Part shown: one piece after another, positions 17,975 through 26,814 of the stretch | Position numbering within the stretch: the first letter of the stretch is position 1 | Layout: each line of letters begins with the position of its first letter | Source: Hyphomicrobiales bacterium | Lineage (GTDB): Bacteria > Pseudomonadota > Alphaproteobacteria > Rhizobiales > Aestuariivirgaceae | Assembly: GCA_016185245.1 (NCBI GenBank) | Contig: JACPNZ010000030.1 | Coordinates: 1 to 64,000, forward strand | DNA: 64,000 bases | Direction: 5' to 3' | The notes under the pieces: model-generated | Databases searched by the model: none | Seen by the model: only the letters and a program-made list of their open reading frames with translations | Told to the model about the DNA's origin: nothing | Translations under genes and position numbers: made by a program

Positions 17975-18112
17975 CTATGGCGCGGCGGAACCGCTATCCG
18001 AGGGTTGAAACTCATTGCCACGGCCGAAAATCATCGGTCCGATCATCGACCAGACGATGCCGCCAAGAACCAGGGCCACGGCGAGCCCCAGCGCGAATTT
18101 CAACAGTTTCAT
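17975..18112 (-). CDS. 45-residue single-helix membrane peptide coupled to zntA
   Basis: The frame MKLLKFALGLAVALVLGG, then IVWSMIGPMIFGRGNEFQPS, ends DSGSAAP and a TAG. It starts 3 nt after the ATPase stop (TAG-CAC-ATG), so the ribosome can pass directly from one gene to the other. A single hydrophobic helix spans about residues 5-25, with a short polar tail after. Too short for routine ORF calling. By analogy with KdpF or other small pump subunits, it may bind or stabilise the metal ATPase. That is an inference. Confidence 0.6.
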   Translation of the reverse strand: MKLLKFALGLAVALVLGGIVWSMIGPMIFGRGNEFQPSDSGSAAP

Positions 18113-18115
18113 GTG

Positions 18116-20323
18116 CTACCCGCGCGGCGCCAGGAGCCGGAGCGCGTTGAAGGTCACCAGGACGGTTGCCCCCGTATCGGCAAAAATTGCCGGCCACAGG
18201 CCGGTCAATCCGGCGATGGTCGTTATGAGAAACAGGCCCTTTAGGCCAAGGGAGAGCGAGATATTCTGTTGAATGTTGCGCATGGTGCGTTTCGACAATT
18301 CGACCAGGGCGGCAACATCGCTCACCCGGCCATGCAGGATCGCCGCGTCAGCGGTCTCCAGAGCCACATCGGTGCCGCCGCCCATGGCGATGCCGACATC
18401 GGCCGCCGCCAGTGCCGGCGCATCGTTGATGCCGTCGCCGACCTTGGCGACGTTCAGGCCCCGCCCTCTCATCTCGCCGACAATGCGAAGCTTGTCTTCC
18501 GGCAGCAACTCGGCTTTCACCTCAATGCCAAGCTGCCTGGCAATGGCGGAAGCGGCGCGGCGGTTGTCGCCGGTCAACATCACGGTTGCGATGCCTAAGG
18601 CGCTCAGGGCCTTGATACCGGCGAGGGCATCGAGGCGCGGCTCGTCGCGCATGGCGATAGCGCCGGCAATGCTGTTATCGACGGTCAAGACCGAAACCGT
18701 CTTGCCGTCATCGTTCAACGCCTGGATGCGCGCCGTCAAATCACTGGGGATGGCAACTCTTGTTTCGACTGCTTGGGGCGAGCCGAGAAACAGTTCTTTG
18801 CCTTCGGCCGTGCCACTCATGCCCTTGCCGCCAACGGCCTTTGCGTCACTTGCCGACGGCACGGCAATCTTGTCGGCTGCGGCCTTGGCCAGTATGGCCG
18901 CGGCAAGCGGATGGCTCGAACCGGTCTCGAGCGCGGCAGCCAGCCGCAACACGTCCTCTTCGGAACGGTCGACGCCGATCACATCGGTGACCTTGGGTTT
19001 GCCCTCGGTCAACGTACCGGTCTTGTCGAATGCAACTGCCGTGACCTTGCCGAGACTCTCGAGAACCGCGCCGCCCTTGAGCAGAAGGCCGCGCCGGGCG
19101 CCCGCCGAAAGGCTGGCAGCGATTGCCGCAGGTGTCGAGATTACCAGCGCACAGGGACAGCCGATGAGTAGGATCGCAAGACCCTTGTAGACCCACTCGT
19201 TCCACCCGCCGCCAAGAAGCAAGGGCGGAAGAACGGCAACCATGGCGCCCACCAGCAGGACTCCCGGCGTGTAGTACCGCGAAAACCCGTCGATGAAGCG
19301 TTCGGTTGGGGCCTTCGATTCCTGGGCCTCTTCGACGAGCTTCACCACCCGGGCGATAGTGTTGTCATTGGCCGCAGCCGTGACCCGGATGCGCAAGGCG
19401 GCATCGCCGTTCACGGTCCCGGCAAACACCGTGGCGTCGACACCCTTGCGCACCGGTAGGCTTTCCCCGGTGACCGGGGCTTCGTCAACGGTGCCTTCCC
19501 CGGACAGGATGATGCCATCGGCCGCAATGCGGTCGCCGGGGCGCACCAGGATCACCGCGCCAACAGCGAGGCTATCGGCAGGCACCTCACGTGTCCTGCC
19601 ATCGGCTTCCAACCATGCGGTTTTCGGCACCAGCGCGGCGAGCGATTGAATGCTCGCCCGCGCCTTCCCCGCGGCAACACCTTCGAGGAGCTCGCCGACG
19701 ATGAACAGGAACACCACCACGGCGGCTTCCTCCGCGGCGTTGATGATGACGGCGCCCACCGCCGCAATGGTCATCAGCGAATCGATGGAAAACGGCGTGC
19801 CTCCTAAGGCCGCCATCAGCGCCCGGCGCGCGATGGGGACGAGGCCCACCAGCATCGCGGCGATGAAGGCATAGGGTTCGACAGCCGGAACGAGCTTGCC
19901 GAGAGCGTAAGCCGCCACCAGTGCACCGCCGCACGCGAACGCCGACAAGGCCTTGGACGACGTCCACCAATGGCCTGTCGTCACCGCATGGCTGTGGAAA
20001 TGCAGGCTGGAGGTATCTTCATCCTTCGGTTGCTCATGGCCACGGCCATGCTCGTGGTCATGCCCGCAATCCGCATGGGTGACCGGGACAGGCATCGCAC
20101 CCGCCAGAGGCTCGGCCCTGTAGCCAAGGCCGGAGACCTTTTTCGCGATGGCCGCCGGATCGCCGGAACCGTCATGGGACACCGTCATGGTGCCCGCCAT
20201 GACCGATACGGTCACGTCGGTGACGCCCGGCATGCGCCGAACCGCCGTGTCAATCTTGGTTGCGCAACTGGCGCAGTCCATGCCTTCGATACGATAACGC
20301 GCCGTGCTTGCGGTGTCCGCCAT
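18116..20323 (-). CDS. zntA: Zn/Cd/Pb-translocating P1B-type ATPase
   Basis: 735 residues. Order: HMA domain with MDCASCATK (residues 14-22), a His-rich linker (HADCGHDHEHGRGHE and FHSHAVTTGHWW), transmembrane helices, TGES actuator loop, the membrane CPC motif (IGCPCALVIS), DKTGTLT phosphorylation site, HP motif (GSSHPLA), GDGINDAPAL, and a last helix with FADTGATVLVTFNALRL whose Asp is the PIB-2 metal ligand. It exports divalent zinc, cadmium or lead. Transcribed divergently from a MerR regulator, with a MerR-type promoter between. Confidence 0.95.
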   Translation of the reverse strand: MADTASTARYRIEGMDCASCATKIDTAVRRMPGVTDVTVSVMAGTMTVSHDGSGDPAAIAKKVSGLGYRAEPLAGAMPVPVTHADCGHDHEHGRGHEQPKDEDTSSLHFHSHAVTTGHWWTSSKALSAFACGGALVAAYALGKLVPAVEPYAFIAAMLVGLVPIARRALMAALGGTPFSIDSLMTIAAVGAVIINAAEEAAVVVFLFIVGELLEGVAAGKARASIQSLAALVPKTAWLEADGRTREVPADSLAVGAVILVRPGDRIAADGIILSGEGTVDEAPVTGESLPVRKGVDATVFAGTVNGDAALRIRVTAAANDNTIARVVKLVEEAQESKAPTERFIDGFSRYYTPGVLLVGAMVAVLPPLLLGGGWNEWVYKGLAILLIGCPCALVISTPAAIAASLSAGARRGLLLKGGAVLESLGKVTAVAFDKTGTLTEGKPKVTDVIGVDRSEEDVLRLAAALETGSSHPLAAAILAKAAADKIAVPSASDAKAVGGKGMSGTAEGKELFLGSPQAVETRVAIPSDLTARIQALNDDGKTVSVLTVDNSIAGAIAMRDEPRLDALAGIKALSALGIATVMLTGDNRRAASAIARQLGIEVKAELLPEDKLRIVGEMRGRGLNVAKVGDGINDAPALAAADVGIAMGGGTDVALETADAAILHGRVSDVAALVELSKRTMRNIQQNISLSLGLKGLFLITTIAGLTGLWPAIFADTGATVLVTFNALRLLAPRG

Positions 20324-20353
20324 GACTCATTTCCCTTGCAAAATATCGGCAAA

Positions 20354-20384
20354 GGCCTACATCCTCTAGCGGCTAGAGGAGCAA
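20354..20384 (-). promoter_or_regulatory. MerR-type promoter of zntA
   Basis: On the minus strand: TTGCTC, a 19-nt spacer holding the dyad CCTCTAG-CCG-CTAGAGG (20363-20379), then TAGGCC. The over-long 19-nt spacer with a central dyad is the hallmark of MerR-activated promoters, and the dyad resembles those described for PbrR and CadR. The -10 is weak by itself, as expected for an activator-distorted promoter. Confidence 0.75.
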
Positions 20385-20389
20385 GCGAA

Positions 20390-20815
20390 ATGTTCACCGG
20401 AGTTGCCATTGGAGAAGCCGCCCGGCAAAGCGGAGTGAAAGTTCCAACTATCCGTTATTACGAGCAAATTGGGCTTTTACCGGCACCGCCCCGCAGCCAG
20501 GGCAACCGGCGTCACTACGAGGGCTCGATTTTGCGCAGGCTGGCATTCATCCGCCACGCCCGCGAGCTCGGGTTCGGGATTGGAGCCATCCGCGACCTGT
20601 TGACCTTGCAGGATGACCCACATCAGCCCTGTGCCACGGCCGACAGCATTGCCAAGGCTCGCCTGGCGGAGGTTGAACAGCGCATTCGCAGTCTGACGGC
20701 CCTCAAGGCCGAACTTGAACTGATGGTGGCCGGTTGCAGCCACGGCCATGTTTCCGAATGCCGGGTCATCGAGATATTGGCCGACCACGGTCAATGCATG
20801 CATCCGCATCACTGA
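20390..20815 (+). CDS. MerR-family metal sensor, ZntR/CadR/PbrR type
   Basis: 141 residues from the ATG at 20390. Winged helix VAIGEAARQSGVKVPTIRYY and NRRHYEGSILRRLAFI, then a long dimer helix. Metal cysteines: C81 on the dimer helix, C116 and C124 in the loop GCSHGHVSEC, plus C136 and terminal histidines (MHPHH). This matches C79, C114 and C124 of ZntR closely. It should bend the 19-nt-spacer promoter of zntA when loaded with Zn, Cd or Pb. Ends 14 nt from a convergent lacI-family gene. Confidence 0.92.
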   Translation: MFTGVAIGEAARQSGVKVPTIRYYEQIGLLPAPPRSQGNRRHYEGSILRRLAFIRHARELGFGIGAIRDLLTLQDDPHQPCATADSIAKARLAEVEQRIRSLTALKAELELMVAGCSHGHVSECRVIEILADHGQCMHPHH

Positions 20816-20829
20816 GAACGGAATATGCC

Positions 20830-21870
20830 CTAACTGGAATTGCCCAATTCGCCGGTACTCTCCCTGGCGATGAGGCGGAAGCCGAGGTCGATCTGGCGCT
20901 GCTTGGGCCGGCGGCCGCTGCCGCGGATGATTTCGAGAATGATTTCGCCGGCGCGCCGCGCCATCTCGTAACGCGGCGTGGCAATCGTGCTCAATGACGG
21001 ACAGGCCGAGGCGGCGACTTCGAGATCGTTGAAGCCGACGATCGAAAGATCCCGTGGGACGCCAAAGCCGCGCCGCTGGCACTCGAACAGCGCCCCCAGC
21101 GCCAGATTGTCGTTGCCGCAGAAAATCGCGGTGGTGGATGGCCAACGGGCCAGAAGCTCGCCGAGGAGCTCGCCGCCCGAGGCAATGCTCGATGGCAGGT
21201 CGACCGATACCATCATCGGCGTGGCGCCGAATTCCCGGACGGCCTGCAGATAGCCATCGATGCGCTTCAGCGAACGCGAATCGAGCGGTGCGGAAATCTG
21301 CCCGACATGGCGATGGCCAAGGTCGAACAGGTGCCTTGCCGCCGCATAGCCGGCGTCCTGCTGCGACAGGCCGATATTGATGTCGATCGGCTTGGCAGCA
21401 AGTTCCATCGTCTGCACCACCGGAATGCCGGCCTGCTGCAGCGCCTTGCGGGCATGCGGCGTCTGCTCGATGCCGGCCAGCACGATGGCTTCCGGAAATT
21501 GCCCGAGCATGGTCAGGATCGCCTTCTCCTCGCGCCCCGGCATGTAGTGGGAGTTGAGAACCAACACCTGGATATCGGCGGGCACGAAGACGTCATGCAG
21601 GGCCCGCAGATAGTCGTTGAACACGCCGTTGGTCAGCGACGGGACGATGACCCCGATGCGCCCGGTGCGCCGCGAGGCGAGCGCACTGGCCAGTTGATTG
21701 GGCACGTAGGCGAGCGCCCGGGCGGCGGCATTCACCCGGTCGCGCAAGTCGAGCGACACCATCTCGGGCCGGCGCAAGGCGCGCGAGGCGGTGACCATGC
21801 TCACCCGGGCGCGGGCCGCAACATCGTGCAGGGTGACCCGCTTGGGTCGCGATTTGGGCGGCTTCTTCAT
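20830..21870 (-). CDS. LacI-family transcriptional regulator
   Basis: 346 residues. N-terminal helix-turn-helix and hinge: VTLHDVAARARVSMVTASRA, then LAYVPNQLASALASRRTGRI. The rest is a periplasmic-binding-protein-like sensor (TAIFCGNDNLALGALFECQ). It is of the GntR/gluconate-type subgroup that carries LSTIATPRYEMARRA. Divergent from the sugar importer genes that start at 22096, with a LacI-type half-symmetric site on their promoter, so it most likely represses that importer. Confidence 0.93.
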   Translation of the reverse strand: MKKPPKSRPKRVTLHDVAARARVSMVTASRALRRPEMVSLDLRDRVNAAARALAYVPNQLASALASRRTGRIGVIVPSLTNGVFNDYLRALHDVFVPADIQVLVLNSHYMPGREEKAILTMLGQFPEAIVLAGIEQTPHARKALQQAGIPVVQTMELAAKPIDINIGLSQQDAGYAAARHLFDLGHRHVGQISAPLDSRSLKRIDGYLQAVREFGATPMMVSVDLPSSIASGGELLGELLARWPSTTAIFCGNDNLALGALFECQRRGFGVPRDLSIVGFNDLEVAASACPSLSTIATPRYEMARRAGEIILEIIRGSGRRPKQRQIDLGFRLIARESTGELGNSS

Positions 21871-21931
21871 CGGCGCGGGGAGCTCTCCAGCAAGATAGTG
21901 GCGGTTGTCGGGGAAACCAGCGCCGGCAACA

Positions 21932-21960
21932 TTGACAGCGTTTTCATGGGGACGTATATT
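21932..21960 (+). promoter_or_regulatory. Sigma-70-type promoter of the sugar importer
   Basis: TTGACA at 21932-21937, a 17-nt spacer and TATATT at 21955-21960. The -35 box is a perfect match to the consensus, the -10 box close, and the spacing ideal. It faces the binding-protein gene 136 nt downstream. The best promoter by sequence in this window. Confidence 0.8.
21933..21946. promoter_or_regulatory. Candidate LacI-family operator over the -35 box
   Basis: TGACAGCGTTTTCA is an imperfect 14-bp palindrome with a central CG (10 of 14 positions symmetric), the form bound by LacI-family proteins. It overlaps the -35 box, so binding would block polymerase. A second inverted repeat, ATCGGGT (21968-21974) with ACCCGAT (21987-21993), lies just after the -10 box and could be another operator or a leader hairpin. 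Confidence 0.5.
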
Positions 21961-22095
21961 TCACTTTATCGGGTGGCCGGCACTATACCCGATCAGTGGT
22001 AATAATAAAGCGCCTAAGGACAGCAGAGACCCAACAAAGTTCTCTGAATGAAGCCTGTGATCATCAACATGCTTAGTCTCCAGGGAGGAGCTCAA

Positions 22096-23238
22096 ATGAA
22101 ACCGATGTCCGATCTACTCCGCTTTGCCAGCGTGGCAGCCGTTCTCGCGGCCGCGATCACTCTTTCCACCGCGGCCCAGGCCGCAGGACCCGAAGTTGTC
22201 GCCGGACCGTCGGCCGATCCGAAGTGCTTTGCACCGTGGGCCGCCGACACGAAATTCTTCAAGTTCCCGGCCAAGCCCGGTCCCTATCGCATAGCACTCG
22301 CCAACGGCTACATCGCCAACACCTGGCGCATCCAGATGATTCAGACGGCCAAGGCCTATGCCGCCCAGCCCGACGTCGCCGCCAAGCTGAAGGAATTCAA
22401 GGTGGTCTCGACCGGTGAAGACGTGCCGGCGCAGATCTCGGCGATCAACAACTTCATCGACTCGGGCTACGACGCAATCGTCGTCAACGCCCAGAATCCG
22501 ACGGCCTTCGGCCCGGTCATCAAGCGCGCCAAGGAAGCCGGGGTGATCCTGGTGGCCTTCGACAACATTCTCGACACCCAGGACGCGATCAACGTCAACG
22601 TCGACCAGAAGGGCCTCGGCGTGTTGTGGGCCAACTGGCTGATCGCCCATCTGCCCAACGGCGGCAAGATCCTCGAGGTGAAGGGTGTGGCCGGCACCTC
22701 GGTCGACACCGACCGCCACAACGGCATCCAAGAGACCCTCAAAGCCTCGGGTAAGAAATGGGAGATCACCGAAGTGGCCGGCAAGTGGGACGATGGCGTG
22801 GCCCAGAAAGTGACCGCCGACGCAATCGCCACCAACGGTCCCTTCGACGGCATAACCGCCCAGGGCGGCGACACCGGCGTGGTACAGGCGATGATCGACG
22901 CCAAGCAGCCCTTCGTGCCCTTCGGCGGCGAGACCGAGAACGGCTTCCGCAAGTTCTGTTCGAAGTATGCGGCCGACGGCCTCAAGTGCTCGTCGGCGGG
23001 CACCGGCCCGGCCCAGGTTGCGGTTGCCATCAAGACGGCGATCGCCGCCCTTGAGGGCCAGGTGGTTCCGCAATCGGTGAAGCTGCCGCTGGCCATCGTC
23101 GAAGATCCCAACTTCAAGGCCGGACAGGACTTCTTTCCCGACCAGTCCGACAACTTCTTCGTCGGCAATTCCTTCCCGACCTGCGGCATCAATTTCACCG
23201 CCCAGGAAATCATGGGACAGACCAAGGAAAACCAGTAG
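22096..23238 (+). CDS. Sugar ABC transporter substrate-binding protein
   Basis: 380 residues from the ATG at 22096, preceded by AGGGAGGAG; two upstream in-frame ATGs lack a site. Signal peptide ends AAQAAG near residue 29. The mature protein is a ribose-type (Peripla_BP_4) binding protein: GPYRIALANGYIANTWRIQM, IVVNAQNPTAFGPVIKRAKE, GITAQGGDTGVVQAMID. It delivers the sugar to the two permeases encoded downstream. Four cysteines in the C-terminal part may form disulphides. First gene of the operon. Confidence 0.92.
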   Translation: MKPMSDLLRFASVAAVLAAAITLSTAAQAAGPEVVAGPSADPKCFAPWAADTKFFKFPAKPGPYRIALANGYIANTWRIQMIQTAKAYAAQPDVAAKLKEFKVVSTGEDVPAQISAINNFIDSGYDAIVVNAQNPTAFGPVIKRAKEAGVILVAFDNILDTQDAINVNVDQKGLGVLWANWLIAHLPNGGKILEVKGVAGTSVDTDRHNGIQETLKASGKKWEITEVAGKWDDGVAQKVTADAIATNGPFDGITAQGGDTGVVQAMIDAKQPFVPFGGETENGFRKFCSKYAADGLKCSSAGTGPAQVAVAIKTAIAALEGQVVPQSVKLPLAIVEDPNFKAGQDFFPDQSDNFFVGNSFPTCGINFTAQEIMGQTKENQ

Positions 23239-23260
23239 TCTGATCCGAATGGCCTGACCG

Positions 23261-23290
23261 TGGCGTCGCGGAGTGACATTCGCGACGCCA
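23261..23290 (+). terminator. Intercistronic hairpin after the binding-protein gene
   Basis: Perfect 10-bp stem TGGCGTCGCG (23261-23270) with CGCGACGCCA (23281-23290), loop of 10 nt, followed by TCTTG. It can act as a partial terminator or 3'-end protector, so that the binding protein is made in excess over the ATPase and permeases. Confidence 0.6.
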
Positions 23291-23321
23291 TCTTGCAAGG
23301 GTTGACCGGGCGGGGGATTGC

Positions 23322-24866
23322 GTGACTGAAGCGGCGCCGTTGTTTTGTATGGAAGGCGTGTCCAAGCGCTATGGTGGCGTACGGGCGATCGAGAAGGCCG
23401 ATCTCGATGTGACGGCGGGCCGCATCCATGCGATCCTCGGCGAGAACGGCGCCGGCAAGTCCACCCTGATCAAGATCATGGCGGGGGTGGTGGCGCCCGA
23501 TGAAGGTCGCATGGCCCTGGACGGTCGCGCGGCGACCTTCGCCTCGCCGGCGGCCGCCAACCAGGCCGGCATCGTGTGCATCTTTCAGGAGCTCTCGCTC
23601 ATCCCCGACCTTTCGGTTGCCGACAATATCGTGATCAGCAATCCGCCGACCCGCTTCGGGATGATCGACCGCGGTGCCCAGCGCCGCATCGCCGAGGAGG
23701 CCCTGGCGCGCGCCGGGGCGTCCGACATCCACCCCCTGGCCCTCGTCAAGGACCTGCCCCTGTCGCGCCGGCAGATGGTGGAAATCGCCAAGGCGCTGGC
23801 CCGCAATCCGCGCATCCTCATCCTTGACGAGGCAACTTCGGCGCTGACGGCCGCCGATGTCTCGAAGGTCTTCATCGTCCTCAAGCGCCTGCGGGCCGAG
23901 GGCCTGGCGCTGCTCTACATCTCCCACCGCATGCACGAGATTGCCGAACTGGCGGACGAGTGCTCGGTCTTCCGCAACGGCCAGAAGGTCGCCACCTATG
24001 CCGCCGGAAGCAAGAGCGACAACGAGGTGGTCGAGCTGATGATCGGGCGGGAGTACAGTCATGTCTTTCCGCCCAAGCCGACGCGCCCAAAGTCCGAGAC
24101 TCCGCCGGTGCTCGAGACCCGCAAGCTCAGCTGGACCGAGCGGCTGCGCGACATTTCGTTTTCGGTGCGCGCCGGTGAGATCGTCGGGCTGGGCGGCCTC
24201 GACGGCCAGGGCCAGCGCGATCTGCTGCTGGCGTTGTTCGGCGTATTGCGCGGTTGCTCGGGCGAGATCCTGATCGACGGCAAGGCGGTCTCGATCGCCA
24301 GCCCGGCCGCCGCCAAGAGCAAGAAGATCGGCATGGCCCTGATCCCGGAGGATCGCAAGACCGAAGGTCTGATGCTGCCGATGACGGTGCGCGACAATCT
24401 ATCTTTCGCAGCGCTTGACCGGGTGTCGCATGGCGGCATCGTCGACCGCGAGGCCGAACGCCGCCTGATCGACGACATGATCAAACTCCTGGGCATCCGC
24501 ACGGCGGGCATCGATATCGCGGTTGGGGCCCTTTCCGGTGGCAATCAGCAGAAGGTGGTGATTGCCAAATGGCTGATGAACCAGCCGCGCATCATCCTGC
24601 TCAACGATCCCACCCGCGGCATCGATGTGGGAACCAAGCAGGAACTTTATCAGTTGCTGCGCAAGCTGGCCGATGCCGGGGCCGCAATCGTTTTCTATTC
24701 GACCGACTACGACGAGCTGATCGGCTGCTGCGACCGGGTCCTGGTGCTCTACGACGGCGCGGTCAAGCGCGAGCTGGTGGGGCCTGAAATCACCGAGCGG
24801 GCACTGATCGCCAGTGCGCTCAACATCGACATGGCGGAAGTCGGCAGGGCGGCGGTGACGGCATGA
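23322..24866 (+). CDS. Sugar ABC transporter ATP-binding protein, two-domain RbsA type
   Basis: 514 residues from a GTG at 23322, preceded by CGGGGGATT. Two nucleotide-binding domains. Domain 1 has GENGAGKSTLIKIMA and ILDEATSALT, with a modified signature LPLSRRQMVEIAKAL. Domain 2 has GLDGQGQRDLLLALFG in place of a standard Walker A, LSGGNQQKVVIAKWL and ILLNDPTRGIDVG. The degenerate second Walker A is usual in RbsA/XylG/MglA proteins. Powers the two permeases whose genes follow with 4-nt overlaps. Confidence 0.95.
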   Translation: MTEAAPLFCMEGVSKRYGGVRAIEKADLDVTAGRIHAILGENGAGKSTLIKIMAGVVAPDEGRMALDGRAATFASPAAANQAGIVCIFQELSLIPDLSVADNIVISNPPTRFGMIDRGAQRRIAEEALARAGASDIHPLALVKDLPLSRRQMVEIAKALARNPRILILDEATSALTAADVSKVFIVLKRLRAEGLALLYISHRMHEIAELADECSVFRNGQKVATYAAGSKSDNEVVELMIGREYSHVFPPKPTRPKSETPPVLETRKLSWTERLRDISFSVRAGEIVGLGGLDGQGQRDLLLALFGVLRGCSGEILIDGKAVSIASPAAAKSKKIGMALIPEDRKTEGLMLPMTVRDNLSFAALDRVSHGGIVDREAERRLIDDMIKLLGIRTAGIDIAVGALSGGNQQKVVIAKWLMNQPRIILLNDPTRGIDVGTKQELYQLLRKLADAGAAIVFYSTDYDELIGCCDRVLVLYDGAVKRELVGPEITERALIASALNIDMAEVGRAAVTA

Positions 24867-25843
24867 AGGACTGGCGCTTCTGGCTGGCCGAGCAACGCGG
24901 CACATTGCTGGCGGTCGGCATCTTCGTGATGATGTTCATCATCTATTCGTCCAATCACCCGGCCGGCTTCAGCCCCAATGTAGTGCAGACCGCCGCCAAC
25001 AAGGGCGTGCTTTTGGCTTTCGTCGCCATGGCCCAGGCGCTGGTCGTCATCACCGCCGGCATCGACCTGTCGGTCGGCATGATCTTCACTCTGACCAACT
25101 GCCTGGCCTCGTGGGTGGTGGTCGGCTCGCCCCTCCAGGTTGCCATGGGTGTCATTGTGGTGCTCGGTGTGGGCTCACTGTGCGGCGCCATCAATGGCGC
25201 TATCGTAATTTATGGGCGGCTGCAGCCGATCGTCGCCACCATCGCCACGGGGGCGGTTTATTTCGGCATCGCGCTGGCGCTCCGCCCAACGCCGGGCGGT
25301 GGCGTCGACGAAACCCTGGCCGACGCGATGACCGGACGGGTCTTCGGCGTGGTGCCGGCGAGTCTTGTGGTGCTCGCCGCCGTGGTCGCCGTCGTGTGGG
25401 TGCCATTCAGCCGCTCGGTGACGGGCCGGGCGGCCTACGCCACCGGGTCTTCCGAGGCTGCGGCCTATATGTCGGGCGTGCCGATCCGGCGCGCCAAGAT
25501 GGCGGCCTACACGCTCTCCGGTCTGCTGGCCTCGATCGGTGGCCTGTTTCTAACGTTCTTCACCTATACGGGCGATGCCGCCTATGCCAGCGGCAATGCC
25601 TACACGCTGTTCTCGATCGCCGCCGTGGTGCTGGGTGGGGTTTCGCTGTTCGGCGGCAAGGGTAGCGCCATCGGTGCGATCTTCGGTGCGCTCGCCTTCC
25701 GCACCATCGGCGACCTGCTTTTCGTCTTCGATTTCGACCCCCTGTGGCAACCGCTGTTCCAGGGGGTGGTGCTTCTTCTCGCCGTCAGCCTCGGGGCCTT
25801 CGGCCTGTTCCGCGTACGCAACCGCCTGGATTGGTTTGGATGA
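24863..25843 (+). CDS. Sugar ABC transporter permease (RbsC type), first
   Basis: 326 residues with about nine or ten hydrophobic helices. Family motif in the middle is ALVVITAGIDLSVGMIFTLT; the C-terminal part carries AAVVLGGVSLFGGKGSAIGA, the loop that contacts the ATPase. Start ATG overlaps the ATPase stop (ATGA). With the next gene it forms a heterodimeric channel. Confidence 0.94.
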   Translation: MKDWRFWLAEQRGTLLAVGIFVMMFIIYSSNHPAGFSPNVVQTAANKGVLLAFVAMAQALVVITAGIDLSVGMIFTLTNCLASWVVVGSPLQVAMGVIVVLGVGSLCGAINGAIVIYGRLQPIVATIATGAVYFGIALALRPTPGGGVDETLADAMTGRVFGVVPASLVVLAAVVAVVWVPFSRSVTGRAAYATGSSEAAAYMSGVPIRRAKMAAYTLSGLLASIGGLFLTFFTYTGDAAYASGNAYTLFSIAAVVLGGVSLFGGKGSAIGAIFGALAFRTIGDLLFVFDFDPLWQPLFQGVVLLLAVSLGAFGLFRVRNRLDWFG

Positions 25844-26814
25844 GCGACCTCAGCACCACCCGCATGCCCGCCTTCATGCGCCGCCTCGATCCGGCGGTGA
25901 CCACCGCATTCGTCTGTATCCTGGTTCTGCTGCTGGTCGGCAGCATGTACTCGCGCAATTTCCTGTCGCCGGAATATCTGCTGCAGCAGCTCAAGGTGGC
26001 GTCGTTTCTCGGCATCATCGCCAGCGGCATGATGCTGGTCATCCTGCTCGGCCAGATCGACCTGTCGCTGCCCTGGGTGGTGACGGTTGGGGCGATGATG
26101 TCGAGCGCCGTGGCGGGCTATGGCGAATTGGGCTCGCTTCTTTCGGTGCCCTTCGGCATCCTGTGCGGCATCGCCATCGGTCTGATCAACGGCGTCGGCG
26201 TCGCCTATCTGCGCATCCCCTCGATGATCATCACGCTCGCCACCAACGCCGTGGCCCAGGGGTTGATGGTCGTCTACACTGGTGGCTTCTCGCCCCGCGA
26301 CAACGCCTCGGCGGCGATGCGCTATCTGGCAACCGGCGAAGCCATTCCGCATGTGCCCAATGCCGTCATCTGCTGGCTCGTGGTCGGTGCCGGCACGGTC
26401 TTTTTGCTCACCCGGACGACCTTCGGCCGCTCGATCTACGGCATCGGCAACCGCGAGCGGGCCGCCTATCTGTCGGGCATCGATACCAGGCGTGTGGTGA
26501 TGACCGTCTTTGCCATCTCGGGCGGCCTCGCGGCCTTCGGCGGGGTGCTCCTGGCGGGCTATGCCTCAAAGGCGGCGCAATCGATGGGCGACGCCTATCT
26601 GCTTCCCGCTATCGCCGCGGTGGTGCTGGGCGGCACCTCGATCCTCGGCGGGCGCGGCAGCTATCTCGGCACGGTCGCGGGCGTCATGCTGGTAACCCTG
26701 CTCCTGTCGATCCTGTCGGTCATGCAGATGCCCGAGTTCGGCCGGCAGATCATCTACGGCGTGGTGATCATCGGCATGCTGCTGCTCTACGGCCGGGAAC
26801 GCATCCAGCGCTGA
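25840..26814 (+). CDS. Sugar ABC transporter permease (RbsC type), second
   Basis: 324 residues from the ATG at 25840, which overlaps the preceding stop by 4 nt. Motifs: MLVILLGQIDLSLPWVVTVG, AAVVLGGTSILGGRGSYLGT. It differs clearly from its neighbour, so the importer uses two different permease chains. Its last 28 nt overlap the 3' end of the convergent dehydrogenase gene. Confidence 0.94.
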   Translation: MSDLSTTRMPAFMRRLDPAVTTAFVCILVLLLVGSMYSRNFLSPEYLLQQLKVASFLGIIASGMMLVILLGQIDLSLPWVVTVGAMMSSAVAGYGELGSLLSVPFGILCGIAIGLINGVGVAYLRIPSMIITLATNAVAQGLMVVYTGGFSPRDNASAAMRYLATGEAIPHVPNAVICWLVVGAGTVFLLTRTTFGRSIYGIGNRERAAYLSGIDTRRVVMTVFAISGGLAAFGGVLLAGYASKAAQSMGDAYLLPAIAAVVLGGTSILGGRGSYLGTVAGVMLVTLLLSILSVMQMPEFGRQIIYGVVIIGMLLLYGRERIQR

